Origin: Leptospira johnsonii
GTDB taxonomy: Bacteria; Spirochaetota; Leptospiria; Leptospirales; Leptospiraceae
Assembly (NCBI RefSeq): GCF_003112675.1
Contig: NZ_BFAY01000002.1
Coordinates: 26,040-90,039, forward strand
Direction: 5' to 3'
Length of the DNA: 64,000 nucleotides
The first letter of the stretch is position 1, and every line of letters starts with the position of its first letter. The position numbers and the translations under genes were made by a program. The notes below the pieces were generated by a model. It searched no databases, was not told the origin of the DNA, and saw nothing but the letters and a program-made list of their open reading frames with translations. Below are positions 36,511 through 44,526 of the stretch, in pieces.

Positions 36511-37382
36511 GGATTCCAATGAGAGATCAGCTCTTCCAGATAGTACTGGAAGTTTTTTGCACCTTTAGACCTTCCCATCGCCATCCAATCTAAATGTCCT
36601 CCACCTTTGATCTCCCAGAAAATTTTAGGATCTTTTGCTTTTTGGAAAAGTTCCATCCCATTCGGATAGGAAACGATCTGGTCCTCGGTTCCATGTACTA
36701 CCAATAGTTTTACCGGAGAAATTTGATCCGCTACTTCTCCGGGACTTAAATGATCCGAGAAGAAGAATCCGACCAACTGTCCTATCGGAAAGAAAAACAC
36801 TCTCTCTGCCACGGTTTTAGCCACATGAGAATAATATGCGAAGGTGCCATCGCCTACGACCAGTAATAATCCCTCTTTGTTTTGCATTTCTCCTACGGCC
36901 CGTATCGCAATTGCTCCGCCCATACTTTGTCCGTAAACGATCCAAGGAATACCCAGTTCTTTTGCTCTGTTCTGTTGGAATTTCAGGATTTCTTTAGAAT
37001 CTTCTAATATAGGTTCCTTCTCCGCTTCTCCTTCCGAATCTCCGTAACCTCTATAGTCCCAGATCACTAATTCATAACCTTTTTCAACAAGCCATACAAG
37101 ACTGATATAGTGGCTAGACATATTGTCCCCATTTCCATGGAACTGAAGAATGCTCGCCTTTGCTTTTATCTTAGAGGGTTTGAAGATCCAAACTTTGATA
37201 TTTGTCCCGTCTTTCATTCGGAGAGAAAGTTTCTCTGGTTGGAATCCCATTTTTTCAGGAGGAATATACATTTCCCTAGTAGGGTAAAATAACATAGAAG
37301 AACAATTGCCTAATAGAAACAGAATGAGAACGGGATAGTAAATATATTTAAAATTGATACACATAGGAGAAGCTGGCTTCAT
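36507..37382 (-). CDS. Alpha/beta hydrolase lipoprotein
   Basis: The product has 291 residues. AAAGGA precedes the ATG at 37382; a second ATG at 37364 is possible. The signal peptide ends in LLGNC, a lipobox. The hydrolase fold shows the oxyanion strand LQFHGNGDNM, DYRGYGDSEG, the nucleophile elbow VYGQSMGG, the acid in HGTEDQIVSY and the His in GGGHLDWM. This resembles the ABHD13/BEM46-like serine hydrolases. Substrate is unknown. Its start lies inside the end of the upstream DUF4105 gene (35-bp overlap). Confidence 0.9.
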   Translation of the reverse strand: MKPASPMCINFKYIYYPVLILFLLGNCSSMLFYPTREMYIPPEKMGFQPEKLSLRMKDGTNIKVWIFKPSKIKAKASILQFHGNGDNMSSHYISLVWLVEKGYELVIWDYRGYGDSEGEAEKEPILEDSKEILKFQQNRAKELGIPWIVYGQSMGGAIAIRAVGEMQNKEGLLLVVGDGTFAYYSHVAKTVAERVFFFPIGQLVGFFFSDHLSPGEVADQISPVKLLVVHGTEDQIVSYPNGMELFQKAKDPKIFWEIKGGGHLDWMAMGRSKGAKNFQYYLEELISHWNP

Positions 37383-39384
37383 TATAATTCCTTTGGGCTT
37401 TTGCCTCTAATCTCAATTCATGATTGGCATGGATAGCATAACGAAATCCTAATTGTGCCTTATAATCGTCCGGGATCCCATAAACTGAAAAAGTATAATA
37501 ATGCAAAGACAATACCGCTTTGAAAGAATCAAAATTTGCGATCCAATAGGCTGCAATTTGAGGAGCTACGATTGCATTCGTATCATACTTACCGTTGTAT
37601 CTTACTTTTGCTCCTGCCTGAGCGGAGAATAAAAAACGTTTTGGTCCTTCTGAAAATTGGTCCTGGAAGCTATAGCCAAAAGTAGTTTCTATATTTGCAT
37701 TCGTAACTCTCTCATATTTTTCGGATTTTGAAACATCATCCAATCTATACAGTGTGTAAGACAGATCTTCCGGCCGGAGGACAGCCTGCCATTCCAGAAG
37801 TTTTCTATCTTCCTTGTTCCTACTTTTCTCGTAAACGGAGGAGTCCGCTCCTGAATCCACAAAATAAGAAACCGAGCGACCTAATGAATTGTAAGGAGTT
37901 AATGAAAGAAGCCGAACGATATGGAATTCTTCTAGATGTAACTTTTTAGAATCCTGGTAATATCTTGCCTTAAAAGAAAAATAATCCACGGAAGAATTCG
38001 GGATATAACCTTGGTCCGTATTCAAAAGATCGTGGATAGCGGCCCTATAACCGAAGCCTAAAAAATTTCCCAAACTGGATATTCCCATTTCATGATACAG
38101 TGCGGAACTACCATGGCCCACATGAGGACTTTGGGTGATAGGAGAATATCCGGAATCCTCATAATCGGTCGGAAGTTTACTTCTGAATAAGAGTAATTGT
38201 TTGTAAGTTTGATCCCATTCTTTAGGAGAATCTCCTTCCGCTTTTTTGTAACGAAAAGAATCCAGGATCGTATCCGAAAGAAAAGCAGTTCTGACTTTAG
38301 TATCCGGTTCTTTATTAGTCAAAGGAGATATATCTCCATTCTTCATTACATTTTCGTAAAGGTTCTTTTCTTCTTCGTTCATTTTTCTGAGTTTCTGGAT
38401 GATCTTGCTATGTAGAGAAGGCCTATATTTGATCTCTTTTACAAGGCCTGTCTGTTCAATATATTTTTTAACAGTATCTCCCGGGATCACAAAAGGAGCC
38501 TTGTCGCGCAGATGAAGGCTCGGCCTCGCTACTTCTATCAGAGAAAACAAATGGTAGGAACAATTCTCATCTAAAAAATAATAATCGAAAGTAGCGGCTC
38601 CCAATTCCCAGAGATGCCTCGTCATTCTTTTGACCTCTTCCTCTTTCAGATCCAACTCATATTCCCAAAGATCTCTACTTTCAATATCGTTATATTCCGC
38701 AATTTTAACATAATAAGGGAATAAGGAGAAGGTTCCGGGATATCCTCCGAACAAACCAAAAATAGAATACACGATCGCATTCGTAGATTCAGGATCCGCA
38801 TTTGCAGCGTAATTTACCGAGTATTCTAAAATTTCCTTTCGATGGCGATCTCCGGAATCCAATTTTAAAAGAGTATGACCGAAGATAGAGGCGGGCGCAT
38901 TCATATAATAAGAAGCGAATATGATCTTTGCACCTTTAGGATTCAAAGTAGCGAACCATTTTTCGAATCTGGAACAATCTACTTTTGCAAAATCTGTATC
39001 CGGAATGGAAAGTTTCTCTTGGAGCCATCTTTTTCTTTCCGGGAATTTGCATACTGGATGCATCCAGTTTTCTTCTCCGGGAGGAGGGGGGACTTCGGTC
39101 ATAAAGGCTTCGATTGCGGAGAGTAGTTCTTCTTCCGGGTTTTTTCTTCCTTCTCTAGAAAGAAAAAAAGAAGAAGAGTCCGCCTCGCTTACCCAGTTTC
39201 CGAATGTGGTTTTAGTATAATGTAATAGAAGGATCCAATATCTATCTTCCCAAAGTTTTCTGGTCTCTGCCGTTTTTTGGTATTCTAGGATCTTTTCGGT
39301 CCCTGTCGCATAAGCAGGTCTGAAAGTCCCGAAAATAGAGAATAAAAATAATATTAGAAAAAAAGAATAGAGCTTAGAGGGCAC
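37348..39384 (-). CDS. DUF4105 / Lnb N-terminal-domain protein
   Basis: The product has 678 residues with a cleavable signal peptide (FRPAYATG). The central part matches DUF4105, now called the Lnb periplasmic domain: CSRFEKWFATLNPKGAKIIF, ASIFGHTLLKLDSG with a conserved His, FGGYPGTFSLFPYYVKIAEY, DLWEYELDL and LDENCSYHLFSLIE with a conserved Cys. In Bacteroidota, Lnb N-acylates lipoproteins with this Cys-His chemistry. The C-terminal 250 residues look beta-rich and end in an aromatic strand (EASFSYVYQF), like an outer-membrane barrel. Whether this protein modifies leptospiral lipoproteins is inference. Confidence 0.85.
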   Translation of the reverse strand: MPSKLYSFFLILFLFSIFGTFRPAYATGTEKILEYQKTAETRKLWEDRYWILLLHYTKTTFGNWVSEADSSSFFLSREGRKNPEEELLSAIEAFMTEVPPPPGEENWMHPVCKFPERKRWLQEKLSIPDTDFAKVDCSRFEKWFATLNPKGAKIIFASYYMNAPASIFGHTLLKLDSGDRHRKEILEYSVNYAANADPESTNAIVYSIFGLFGGYPGTFSLFPYYVKIAEYNDIESRDLWEYELDLKEEEVKRMTRHLWELGAATFDYYFLDENCSYHLFSLIEVARPSLHLRDKAPFVIPGDTVKKYIEQTGLVKEIKYRPSLHSKIIQKLRKMNEEEKNLYENVMKNGDISPLTNKEPDTKVRTAFLSDTILDSFRYKKAEGDSPKEWDQTYKQLLLFRSKLPTDYEDSGYSPITQSPHVGHGSSALYHEMGISSLGNFLGFGYRAAIHDLLNTDQGYIPNSSVDYFSFKARYYQDSKKLHLEEFHIVRLLSLTPYNSLGRSVSYFVDSGADSSVYEKSRNKEDRKLLEWQAVLRPEDLSYTLYRLDDVSKSEKYERVTNANIETTFGYSFQDQFSEGPKRFLFSAQAGAKVRYNGKYDTNAIVAPQIAAYWIANFDSFKAVLSLHYYTFSVYGIPDDYKAQLGFRYAIHANHELRLEAKAQRNYNEASFSYVYQF

Positions 39385-39410
39385 TTAAAGTTTTAAATTG
39401 GGCGAATATT

Positions 39411-39433
39411 CCCTTCTCCTTTTGGGAGAAGGG
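39411..39433. terminator. Hairpin between DUF3015 genes and the DUF4105 gene
   Basis: CCCTTCTCC and GGAGAAGGG are perfect 9-bp arms around TTTTG. No long T-run follows on either strand, so it may be a weak terminator or a processing/attenuation hairpin. Confidence 0.5.
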
Positions 39434-39468
39434 AAATGTGCACTACCCTTGTAAAAGAGTAATGTTGA

Positions 39469-39948
39469 TCAGATTTTGCAACTTCCGACTAGAGCGGAGT
39501 TGTTTGCTACTTCGAATCTCATTTTTTCCAAAAAGGAATCCGGAGTGTTTTGGTCGAAAAGTGCGGAGAATTTTTCTTTTCCTACTTTTCCGAAAGTTCC
39601 CATATCGGAACAACCCATCAAAGAAGCGAAAGCTTCCATTTTTTCTCCTGAACCTTTAGCAAATTCTTGCTCCAAAGATTGGAAGTTCATATGAACAAAG
39701 ATCTGCTGTTCCGCTTGCTTTTGAGTAAAGCCACTGGTCTCACATCCCAAAGTTCCTGTGGAAATCCCGAAAGTTTGGTTTCCAAGAGTTCCGTTTACGG
39801 TAGCTGCGATCACTTGATGAACTTTTTTGTTCTCGGTGATCACGATCGAACCAAGACCACATCCAGCAGCGCCGTGTTTAGCGGAAGCTACGTAAAGTGG
39901 AGAAGCTACTAAAGCGAGAAATAGAGATACTGCTAATATTCTTTTCAT
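39469..39948 (-). CDS. DUF3015 exported protein, copy 2
   Basis: The product has 159 residues. AAGGAGATAACTC precedes the ATG. The signal peptide ends in YVASA. The mature protein begins KHGAAGCGLGSIVITENKK and contains the family block TFGISTGTLGCETSG, a helical middle and a C-terminal GSCKI. It is a clear tandem paralogue of the gene just upstream, with the same Cys pattern (GCGxGS, GTLGC, near-terminal SCKI). DUF3015 proteins are exported, of unknown function. Confidence 0.88.
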   Translation of the reverse strand: MKRILAVSLFLALVASPLYVASAKHGAAGCGLGSIVITENKKVHQVIAATVNGTLGNQTFGISTGTLGCETSGFTQKQAEQQIFVHMNFQSLEQEFAKGSGEKMEAFASLMGCSDMGTFGKVGKEKFSALFDQNTPDSFLEKMRFEVANNSALVGSCKI

Positions 39949-39959
39949 GAGTTATCTCC

Positions 39960-40454
39960 TTAAATTTTGCAGCTCTTTGAGAGCACTGCGTCTTTTCTGA
40001 TCCCGTCTTTTACCGCGCTGAGTAAAGAGGAAGGAGTGGTTTCTTGGGTATACAATACGTCAAAATTCGATTTAGTGTATTCTCCCAATTGTGCAGTTCC
40101 ATTTGTGGAACAGCCTAGAAGTCCTGAGAGTGCTTCTAATTTTTCTCCTTTTCCTTGTGCCATTTCAGCTTCCAAAGAATTGAAATTGAGGGAAACAAAT
40201 ACTTCCTGAACTTTTTCTTTTTGAACCAGTCCGTCGGTAGCACATCCTAAAGTTCCGGTAGTGATCCCAAAAGTTTGGCTGCCCGAAGTGGCGTTTGTGG
40301 TAGCTGCTAAAACTTGCTGACCACCTTTGTTTTCTTTAAAAACCAGAGACCCGAATCCGCAACCGGCCACGCCATAGTCTGCGGCGGAGACTGAAATTCC
40401 CGAGGACAAGCAGAGTAATCCGACTAATCCTATCGATAGAAGTTCTTTTTTCAT
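39960..40454 (-). CDS. DUF3015 exported protein, copy 1
   Basis: The start is moved to the ATG at 40454, preceded by AAGGAGAGG, giving 164 residues with a signal peptide ending in VSA. The longest frame from 40505 has no good ribosome binding site. The mature part begins DYGVAGCGFGSLVFKENKGG, includes TFGITTGTLGCATDG, and ends SKSCKI, so it parallels the following gene almost block by block. The two are 11 bp apart, probably an operon arising from tandem duplication. Confidence 0.88.
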   Translation of the reverse strand: MKKELLSIGLVGLLCLSSGISVSAADYGVAGCGFGSLVFKENKGGQQVLAATTNATSGSQTFGITTGTLGCATDGLVQKEKVQEVFVSLNFNSLEAEMAQGKGEKLEALSGLLGCSTNGTAQLGEYTKSNFDVLYTQETTPSSLLSAVKDGIRKDAVLSKSCKI

Positions 40455-40929
40455 AAATGAACCTCTCCTTCCATTTTTTAATAGAAAATAATAAAATTCC
40501 TCCAAAAAGAAGATGTCAACCAGAATTAAAGAAAACGAAGCATATGCCTTCGCGATAACGGAAAAGACCTCTCTTTGGAAAGAATTTTCTGCATCGCGGA
40601 TTGTTTACTCGCAAAATCACGGATAATCGGAAAAATTTTTCGGAGTTTCTGTCCGTATTCTTGGAAAGCTTGGATAAAACTTTTTGGCAGATCTCCAACT
40701 TTCATTTAGAATGTTACCTCTGTGGTTTTTTTATTATTTTTCCTTTTTTAAATCTTGACTCGAAACTTCTCAAAAAGATGATCCTCTCTTAAGTTTTACC
40801 CTTCGAAAGAAAGTATGACGTTCCCTTCATATGTTTTTGTTTCTTGCCGAAAAATTTTCGGATCCAGATTATCACGCAAAACTAAGCGAAAATAAACAAA
40901 AAAGTAATATAGTAACGGAGATAGATTCA
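40455..40929. other. Divergent intergenic region
   Basis: This 475-bp AT-rich gap separates the DUF3015 pair and the TRL-like gene. Two open frames here (40516-40698 minus, 40601-40792 plus) lack ribosome binding sites and recognisable content and are not called. It presumably carries both promoters; no specific one could be assigned with confidence. Confidence 0.5.
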
Positions 40930-41256
40930 ATGAGAAAAATCATGTTATTAGCTGCCGCGTTAGTATTGGTTTCCGTAACCAATTGCCTTCCAATCGTTTA
41001 CGGATCTCTTTATACAAACGTGACCGACAACGCAACCATCTTCAACAGAGACAACTCTCAAAAAGATGGAATCGGTGAAAAATCAGGAGAAGCATGTGCA
41101 TCTTCTATTTTAGCGCTGATCGCTACCGGTGATGCTGGTATTAAAGCTGCTGCTAAAAAAGGCGGGATCAAAGTGGTTAAATCCATCGATTTCAACAGAT
41201 CCAACGTTCTTGGATCCGTTTACGTTTCCAACTGTACGATAGCTTACGGAGATTGA
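40930..41256 (+). CDS. TRL-like family lipoprotein
   Basis: The ATG at 40930 has GGAG eight bases upstream and starts a 108-residue protein, MRKIMLLAAALVLVSVTNC, with a lipobox; the longer frame from 40831 would place the signal peptide internally. The remainder matches the TRL-like family (PF13146): LYTNVTDNATI, GEKSGEACASSILALIATGDAGIKAAAKKGGI split over two blocks, and SVYVSNCTIAYGD. The members are small exported proteins of unknown function. A good terminator follows. Confidence 0.88.
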   Translation: MRKIMLLAAALVLVSVTNCLPIVYGSLYTNVTDNATIFNRDNSQKDGIGEKSGEACASSILALIATGDAGIKAAAKKGGIKVVKSIDFNRSNVLGSVYVSNCTIAYGD

Positions 41257-41343
41257 TCATCTCTTAGTTCGTCTAGAACGAACAAATCTATCGAATTGTT
41301 TCCGATTTGGTCCATTTGGATCTTAAAAGGGGAAACGGTTTTT

Positions 41344-41381
41344 AAAGGTCGTGTAAATTTTAATTTTACGCGGCCTTTTTT
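41344..41381 (+). terminator. Intrinsic terminator after the TRL-like gene
   Basis: AAAGGTCGTGTAAA pairs with TTTACGCGGCCTTT using a few G-U pairs, followed by a T-run. It lies about 90 bp after the stop at 41256. Confidence 0.85.
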
Positions 41382-41420
41382 CTATTTCCTAAATTTTCTC
41401 CCATCGTATTTCCTTCTTAG

Positions 41421-42557
41421 ATGAAATCTATAAATATGATCCGCTGGCGTTCTAAAGTATTCTTATTATTATCTATATTCATTTTTTCTAACTTTTGTAG
41501 CGGAAGGGCAGACGGGGACCTAAAGGTTTCCGATTCAACTCCGGAAATGAAAAAAGTTTCCTGTGATACTCCTGCGTATCGTGTCAAAAATCTTTGCGAA
41601 GACGAAAAAGCTTACCTGGATTGGGCAAGCAAAGCGTATTCTGATTTGGGCACTTTGGATAAGCTAACCGAGGAAAATCTTTTAAAAGTTTCAGAAGAGA
41701 CTGAGGATATAGATAAGGGGGCTGCAATTTTTTATCATAGGATTATCAACGATCCAAAGAATAAAAAGTTTTTAGAATATTTAGATAAAAAGGAGAAGGA
41801 ATTCTCCGAAAAACGTCCCGACTTTTCTTCCAGAAAGATCGTGCTTGTTATGGTGCCTGGAATGTTTTATGCGGACAATCCGAGTGTAGGAGCTGATGGG
41901 GCGTCTATTCGTAAGATGGTGGCAACTGTCGGAATACGTTCCGATCTGATCCCAATCGGGCAGGTTTCCGATGTACGCGAAAATGCAAAGATCATCTGCG
42001 AATACTTAGAAGTTTCAAATCCGGAAGAAACTGTGATCATTGCATCTCCTAGCAAGGGTTCCTCAGATTTTAGAATGGCCATAGAAAGGTGTGGGAACGA
42101 ACCCTATTTTAAAAAAGTAAAGGGTTGGTATAGTATTGGCGGGATTTTAAAAGGTTCTAGAATGATAGAAGGTATCCTGAATGATTTCTGGGTTAAATTG
42201 GAAGTCAGAAGTTATTTTTTCTTCAAGGGTTACGATTGGGATGGGTTTTTATCCATTCGAAAAGGGCAAGACGCTCCGTTGGATAAAGATTGGAAACTTC
42301 CTCCTGGGATCAAGATGATCAATTTGGTGGGAGTTCCGTTATTTAGACATGTTACGGAAAGAGCCCGTCCATATTATAATTTTTTAATGAATTTTGGTCC
42401 AAATGACGGGATCATTCTTTTGTCGGATTCCATTCATCCAGGAAGCCTGGTTTATCCTTCTTTTCGGAACGATCATTATTTTACTAGACCGATGCCTCCG
42501 GAAAGGATCCTTGCTATGATAGAATATCTTTTGGATCCTAAGGCTCCGGCGCTTTAA
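41421..42557 (+). CDS. Lipoprotein with degenerate alpha/beta-hydrolase features
   Basis: The product has 378 residues. An N-terminal hydrophobic segment ends in SNFC, a likely lipobox. The second half reads like an alpha/beta hydrolase: IVLVMVPGMFYADNPSVGAD, VIIASPSKGSSDFRMAIE in place of a classic G-x-S-x-G elbow, a strand YSIGGILKG, and a late GPNDGIILLSDSIHPG followed by NDHYFTR, which could supply Asp and His. The first glycine of the elbow is replaced by Ser. Whether it is active is unknown. No ribosome binding site is evident before the ATG. Confidence 0.7.
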   Translation: MKSINMIRWRSKVFLLLSIFIFSNFCSGRADGDLKVSDSTPEMKKVSCDTPAYRVKNLCEDEKAYLDWASKAYSDLGTLDKLTEENLLKVSEETEDIDKGAAIFYHRIINDPKNKKFLEYLDKKEKEFSEKRPDFSSRKIVLVMVPGMFYADNPSVGADGASIRKMVATVGIRSDLIPIGQVSDVRENAKIICEYLEVSNPEETVIIASPSKGSSDFRMAIERCGNEPYFKKVKGWYSIGGILKGSRMIEGILNDFWVKLEVRSYFFFKGYDWDGFLSIRKGQDAPLDKDWKLPPGIKMINLVGVPLFRHVTERARPYYNFLMNFGPNDGIILLSDSIHPGSLVYPSFRNDHYFTRPMPPERILAMIEYLLDPKAPAL

Positions 42558-42558
42558 T

Positions 42559-43194
42559 TTACGGTTTGTAAGAATATAGATCGGATTCGAACTGATCTAT
42601 CACTGCCTGGTAGGCTTCCGTTTCGGAAGGATAGGAATAGTTTAACCAGAGAACCGGCAATGTAAGTATCCAAACGAATGCTTTTCGGGTAATTTCGTAT
42701 TCGAATGTTTTTTTTGCCACATTGTCCTTATATACAGTAAATGTAATGTTTGCTCCGTCTTTTCCGCTATAGGATGGAAGAATGGTGAAAGTTGCATAGG
42801 ATAAATACAAAAAGATCATCGCAGTCAGAGATGGATCTTTTTGTGAAGACTTCATATCTATATAATATCCTTTTTCAGGCGGATAATTTTCTATCTCTTT
42901 CCAACCTTTTTCGGTTAGAGCTTTTCTGACCTCGGATTCGCTTCTGCTTAAACCCGGAAATCTGCTGATCAAAAAATGGATGCGGTTTTTGTCTTTTCGA
43001 TCCGATTCTAATTCCTTCCAGCCTCTTTTTAAGAATTCTTTTCTTCTTTCATGAGGATTCCAATCCTTAGGATTTTCTATACTGAAATAGATCATTCCGT
43101 TGGAAGGATTTTCCTTTTTAGGAAAATCTGTGTAGCCAATGATACAATTCGAGAAGGTGAAAAAGATGGCAGGAATAAAAATAAAAACTCTCAT
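42559..43194 (-). CDS. Hypothetical lipoprotein
   Basis: The ATG at 43194 gives 211 residues with signal peptide MRVFIFIPAIFFTFSNC, ending in a lipobox Cys; a TTG at 43254 would add 20 non-signal residues and is rejected. The protein contains two similar helical blocks (KEFLKRGWKELES and KALTEKGWKEIEN), suggesting an internal repeat, and two hydrophobic segments near the end. An imperfect inverted repeat TTGGTAC-N17-GTACCAA lies just upstream (43212-43242). No domain recognised. Confidence 0.75.
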   Translation of the reverse strand: MRVFIFIPAIFFTFSNCIIGYTDFPKKENPSNGMIYFSIENPKDWNPHERRKEFLKRGWKELESDRKDKNRIHFLISRFPGLSRSESEVRKALTEKGWKEIENYPPEKGYYIDMKSSQKDPSLTAMIFLYLSYATFTILPSYSGKDGANITFTVYKDNVAKKTFEYEITRKAFVWILTLPVLWLNYSYPSETEAYQAVIDQFESDLYSYKP

Positions 43195-43269
43195 GAAAGT
43201 TATGTGTCGTTTTGGTACGAAATTGATTGGAAATTGTACCAACTGAGGAAGCAAGGATTTTTATTAGAG

Positions 43270-44451
43270 CTATTCCGTTTCTGCGATAGAATAACCTGTT
43301 TCCAAATAAAATTGAAAGGTTTTGTCCAAGCTATAAGGTCCCGCATATCTGGAAAGGTCCTTCTCCAGTTCCCCAGCTTTTAGATTTTTGTACATGTCCT
43401 TCCATTCTTTGGAAATGATTAGTGCAGATTCTTCCGGTTCTGTTTCCGCAACGGATCTGAGTGCAAATGCCAATACTTCCCAACTGTAGGAAGAATGTTT
43501 GAGTAGCACGTTCCATTCTTCTATGCTTGGACTTTTTTTGCTGCGGATGATCTCTTCTAAAAGTTCGGTGCCTAAGATTCCGGAATCCGATCCTATTTGT
43601 ATATAATATCTTCTTAAAGGAAGTAGATAGTCCTTATCCGGAAAAAGATTTTTTCTGAGAGAAAGTAATAATGCTCTTCTTGCTAATGCTGAGGATTCTA
43701 TAAATCTTCTTTGGTCCAAATATTCCATACTTAAGATATGATGAAAGATCGGTTCGTCCCTAAAAATATTTGCTCTTTGCAGGAGTCCTTCTTCATATAA
43801 ATTGGAATCCTTGGATTTATAAGATAAGATACAAAGTCTATGTAGGTTTTTATTTCTTGGGAAGTAGGGCAGGAATCTTTTACATCTTGCGATAGAGTCT
43901 TCTATTTTTCCCGCTTTTTGGAAGCTTGATATTTCATCTAATAGAGCTTGTTCTTCCGCTTGGTATGGATTGGAAGATTCTAATTCTTTTAAAGTGGCTT
44001 TATAATATTCAATGTCCCCGATCCTGGAAGACCAGAGTAATGCCTTGTATCTGAGATCTCTATTTTCCGGATCCCTGGATAATAATACCCGAGCAGTGTT
44101 TAGAGCCTTATCCGGAAATCTGAGTGAATCGTAAAGATCGGTCATTTCTTCCAATAACTTGGTTTGGTCTGGATTTAATCTCAGGCTTGTTTCGTAACTT
44201 TTGAGTGCTTCTAATTCTTCTCCCTTTCCTTTTTGGGATTTTCCTAAAATCCAATAGTAACGGAAGTCTCTCGGTTCTCCTGTCTCGTCAGCGATCTGTA
44301 ATTTTTCTAACGCTTGTTGGTATCTGCCTCTTGCGGCTTCTTCGGCAGCCTGCTGGATCAGCTCTTCCCAAGAAAAGGTTGAACTCAAGCCCAGGACCGA
44401 TTTTATAGTGCAAATAACTAGAAAGAACCAAATGGAAAGTGTACGTCTCAT
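43270..44451 (-). CDS. Exported TPR-repeat protein
   Basis: The product has 393 residues from the ATG at 44451; an ATG at 44478 would add nine residues. The signal peptide is MRRTLSIWFFLVICTIKSVLG. Tetratricopeptide units start at AAEEAARGRYQQALEKLQIAD, YWILGKSQKGKGEELEALKS and EMTDLYDSLRFPDKALNTAR, and less regular helices fill the rest. TPR proteins mediate protein-protein contacts; periplasmic members are common in spirochaetes. No catalytic domain is visible. It is divergent from the pyrophosphatase gene. Confidence 0.85.
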   Translation of the reverse strand: MRRTLSIWFFLVICTIKSVLGLSSTFSWEELIQQAAEEAARGRYQQALEKLQIADETGEPRDFRYYWILGKSQKGKGEELEALKSYETSLRLNPDQTKLLEEMTDLYDSLRFPDKALNTARVLLSRDPENRDLRYKALLWSSRIGDIEYYKATLKELESSNPYQAEEQALLDEISSFQKAGKIEDSIARCKRFLPYFPRNKNLHRLCILSYKSKDSNLYEEGLLQRANIFRDEPIFHHILSMEYLDQRRFIESSALARRALLLSLRKNLFPDKDYLLPLRRYYIQIGSDSGILGTELLEEIIRSKKSPSIEEWNVLLKHSSYSWEVLAFALRSVAETEPEESALIISKEWKDMYKNLKAGELEKDLSRYAGPYSLDKTFQFYLETGYSIAETE

Positions 44452-44526
44452 ATTAGCTTTGGCAAACACAGGTCCCATCTTTTTAAACCATCGGAAATTT
44501 TAAAAAAAAACAAGAGGTTTCCCTGA

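Noticed and set aside
40516..40792. Two short open frames between the DUF3015 pair and the TRL-like gene
   Set aside because: They overlap each other on opposite strands, lack ribosome binding sites and show no signal peptide or domain.
43212..43242. TTGGTAC-N17-GTACCAA inverted repeat upstream of the 42559-43194 lipoprotein gene
   Set aside because: Arms are only seven bases with a long spacer, and no promoter elements align with it. It could be chance.
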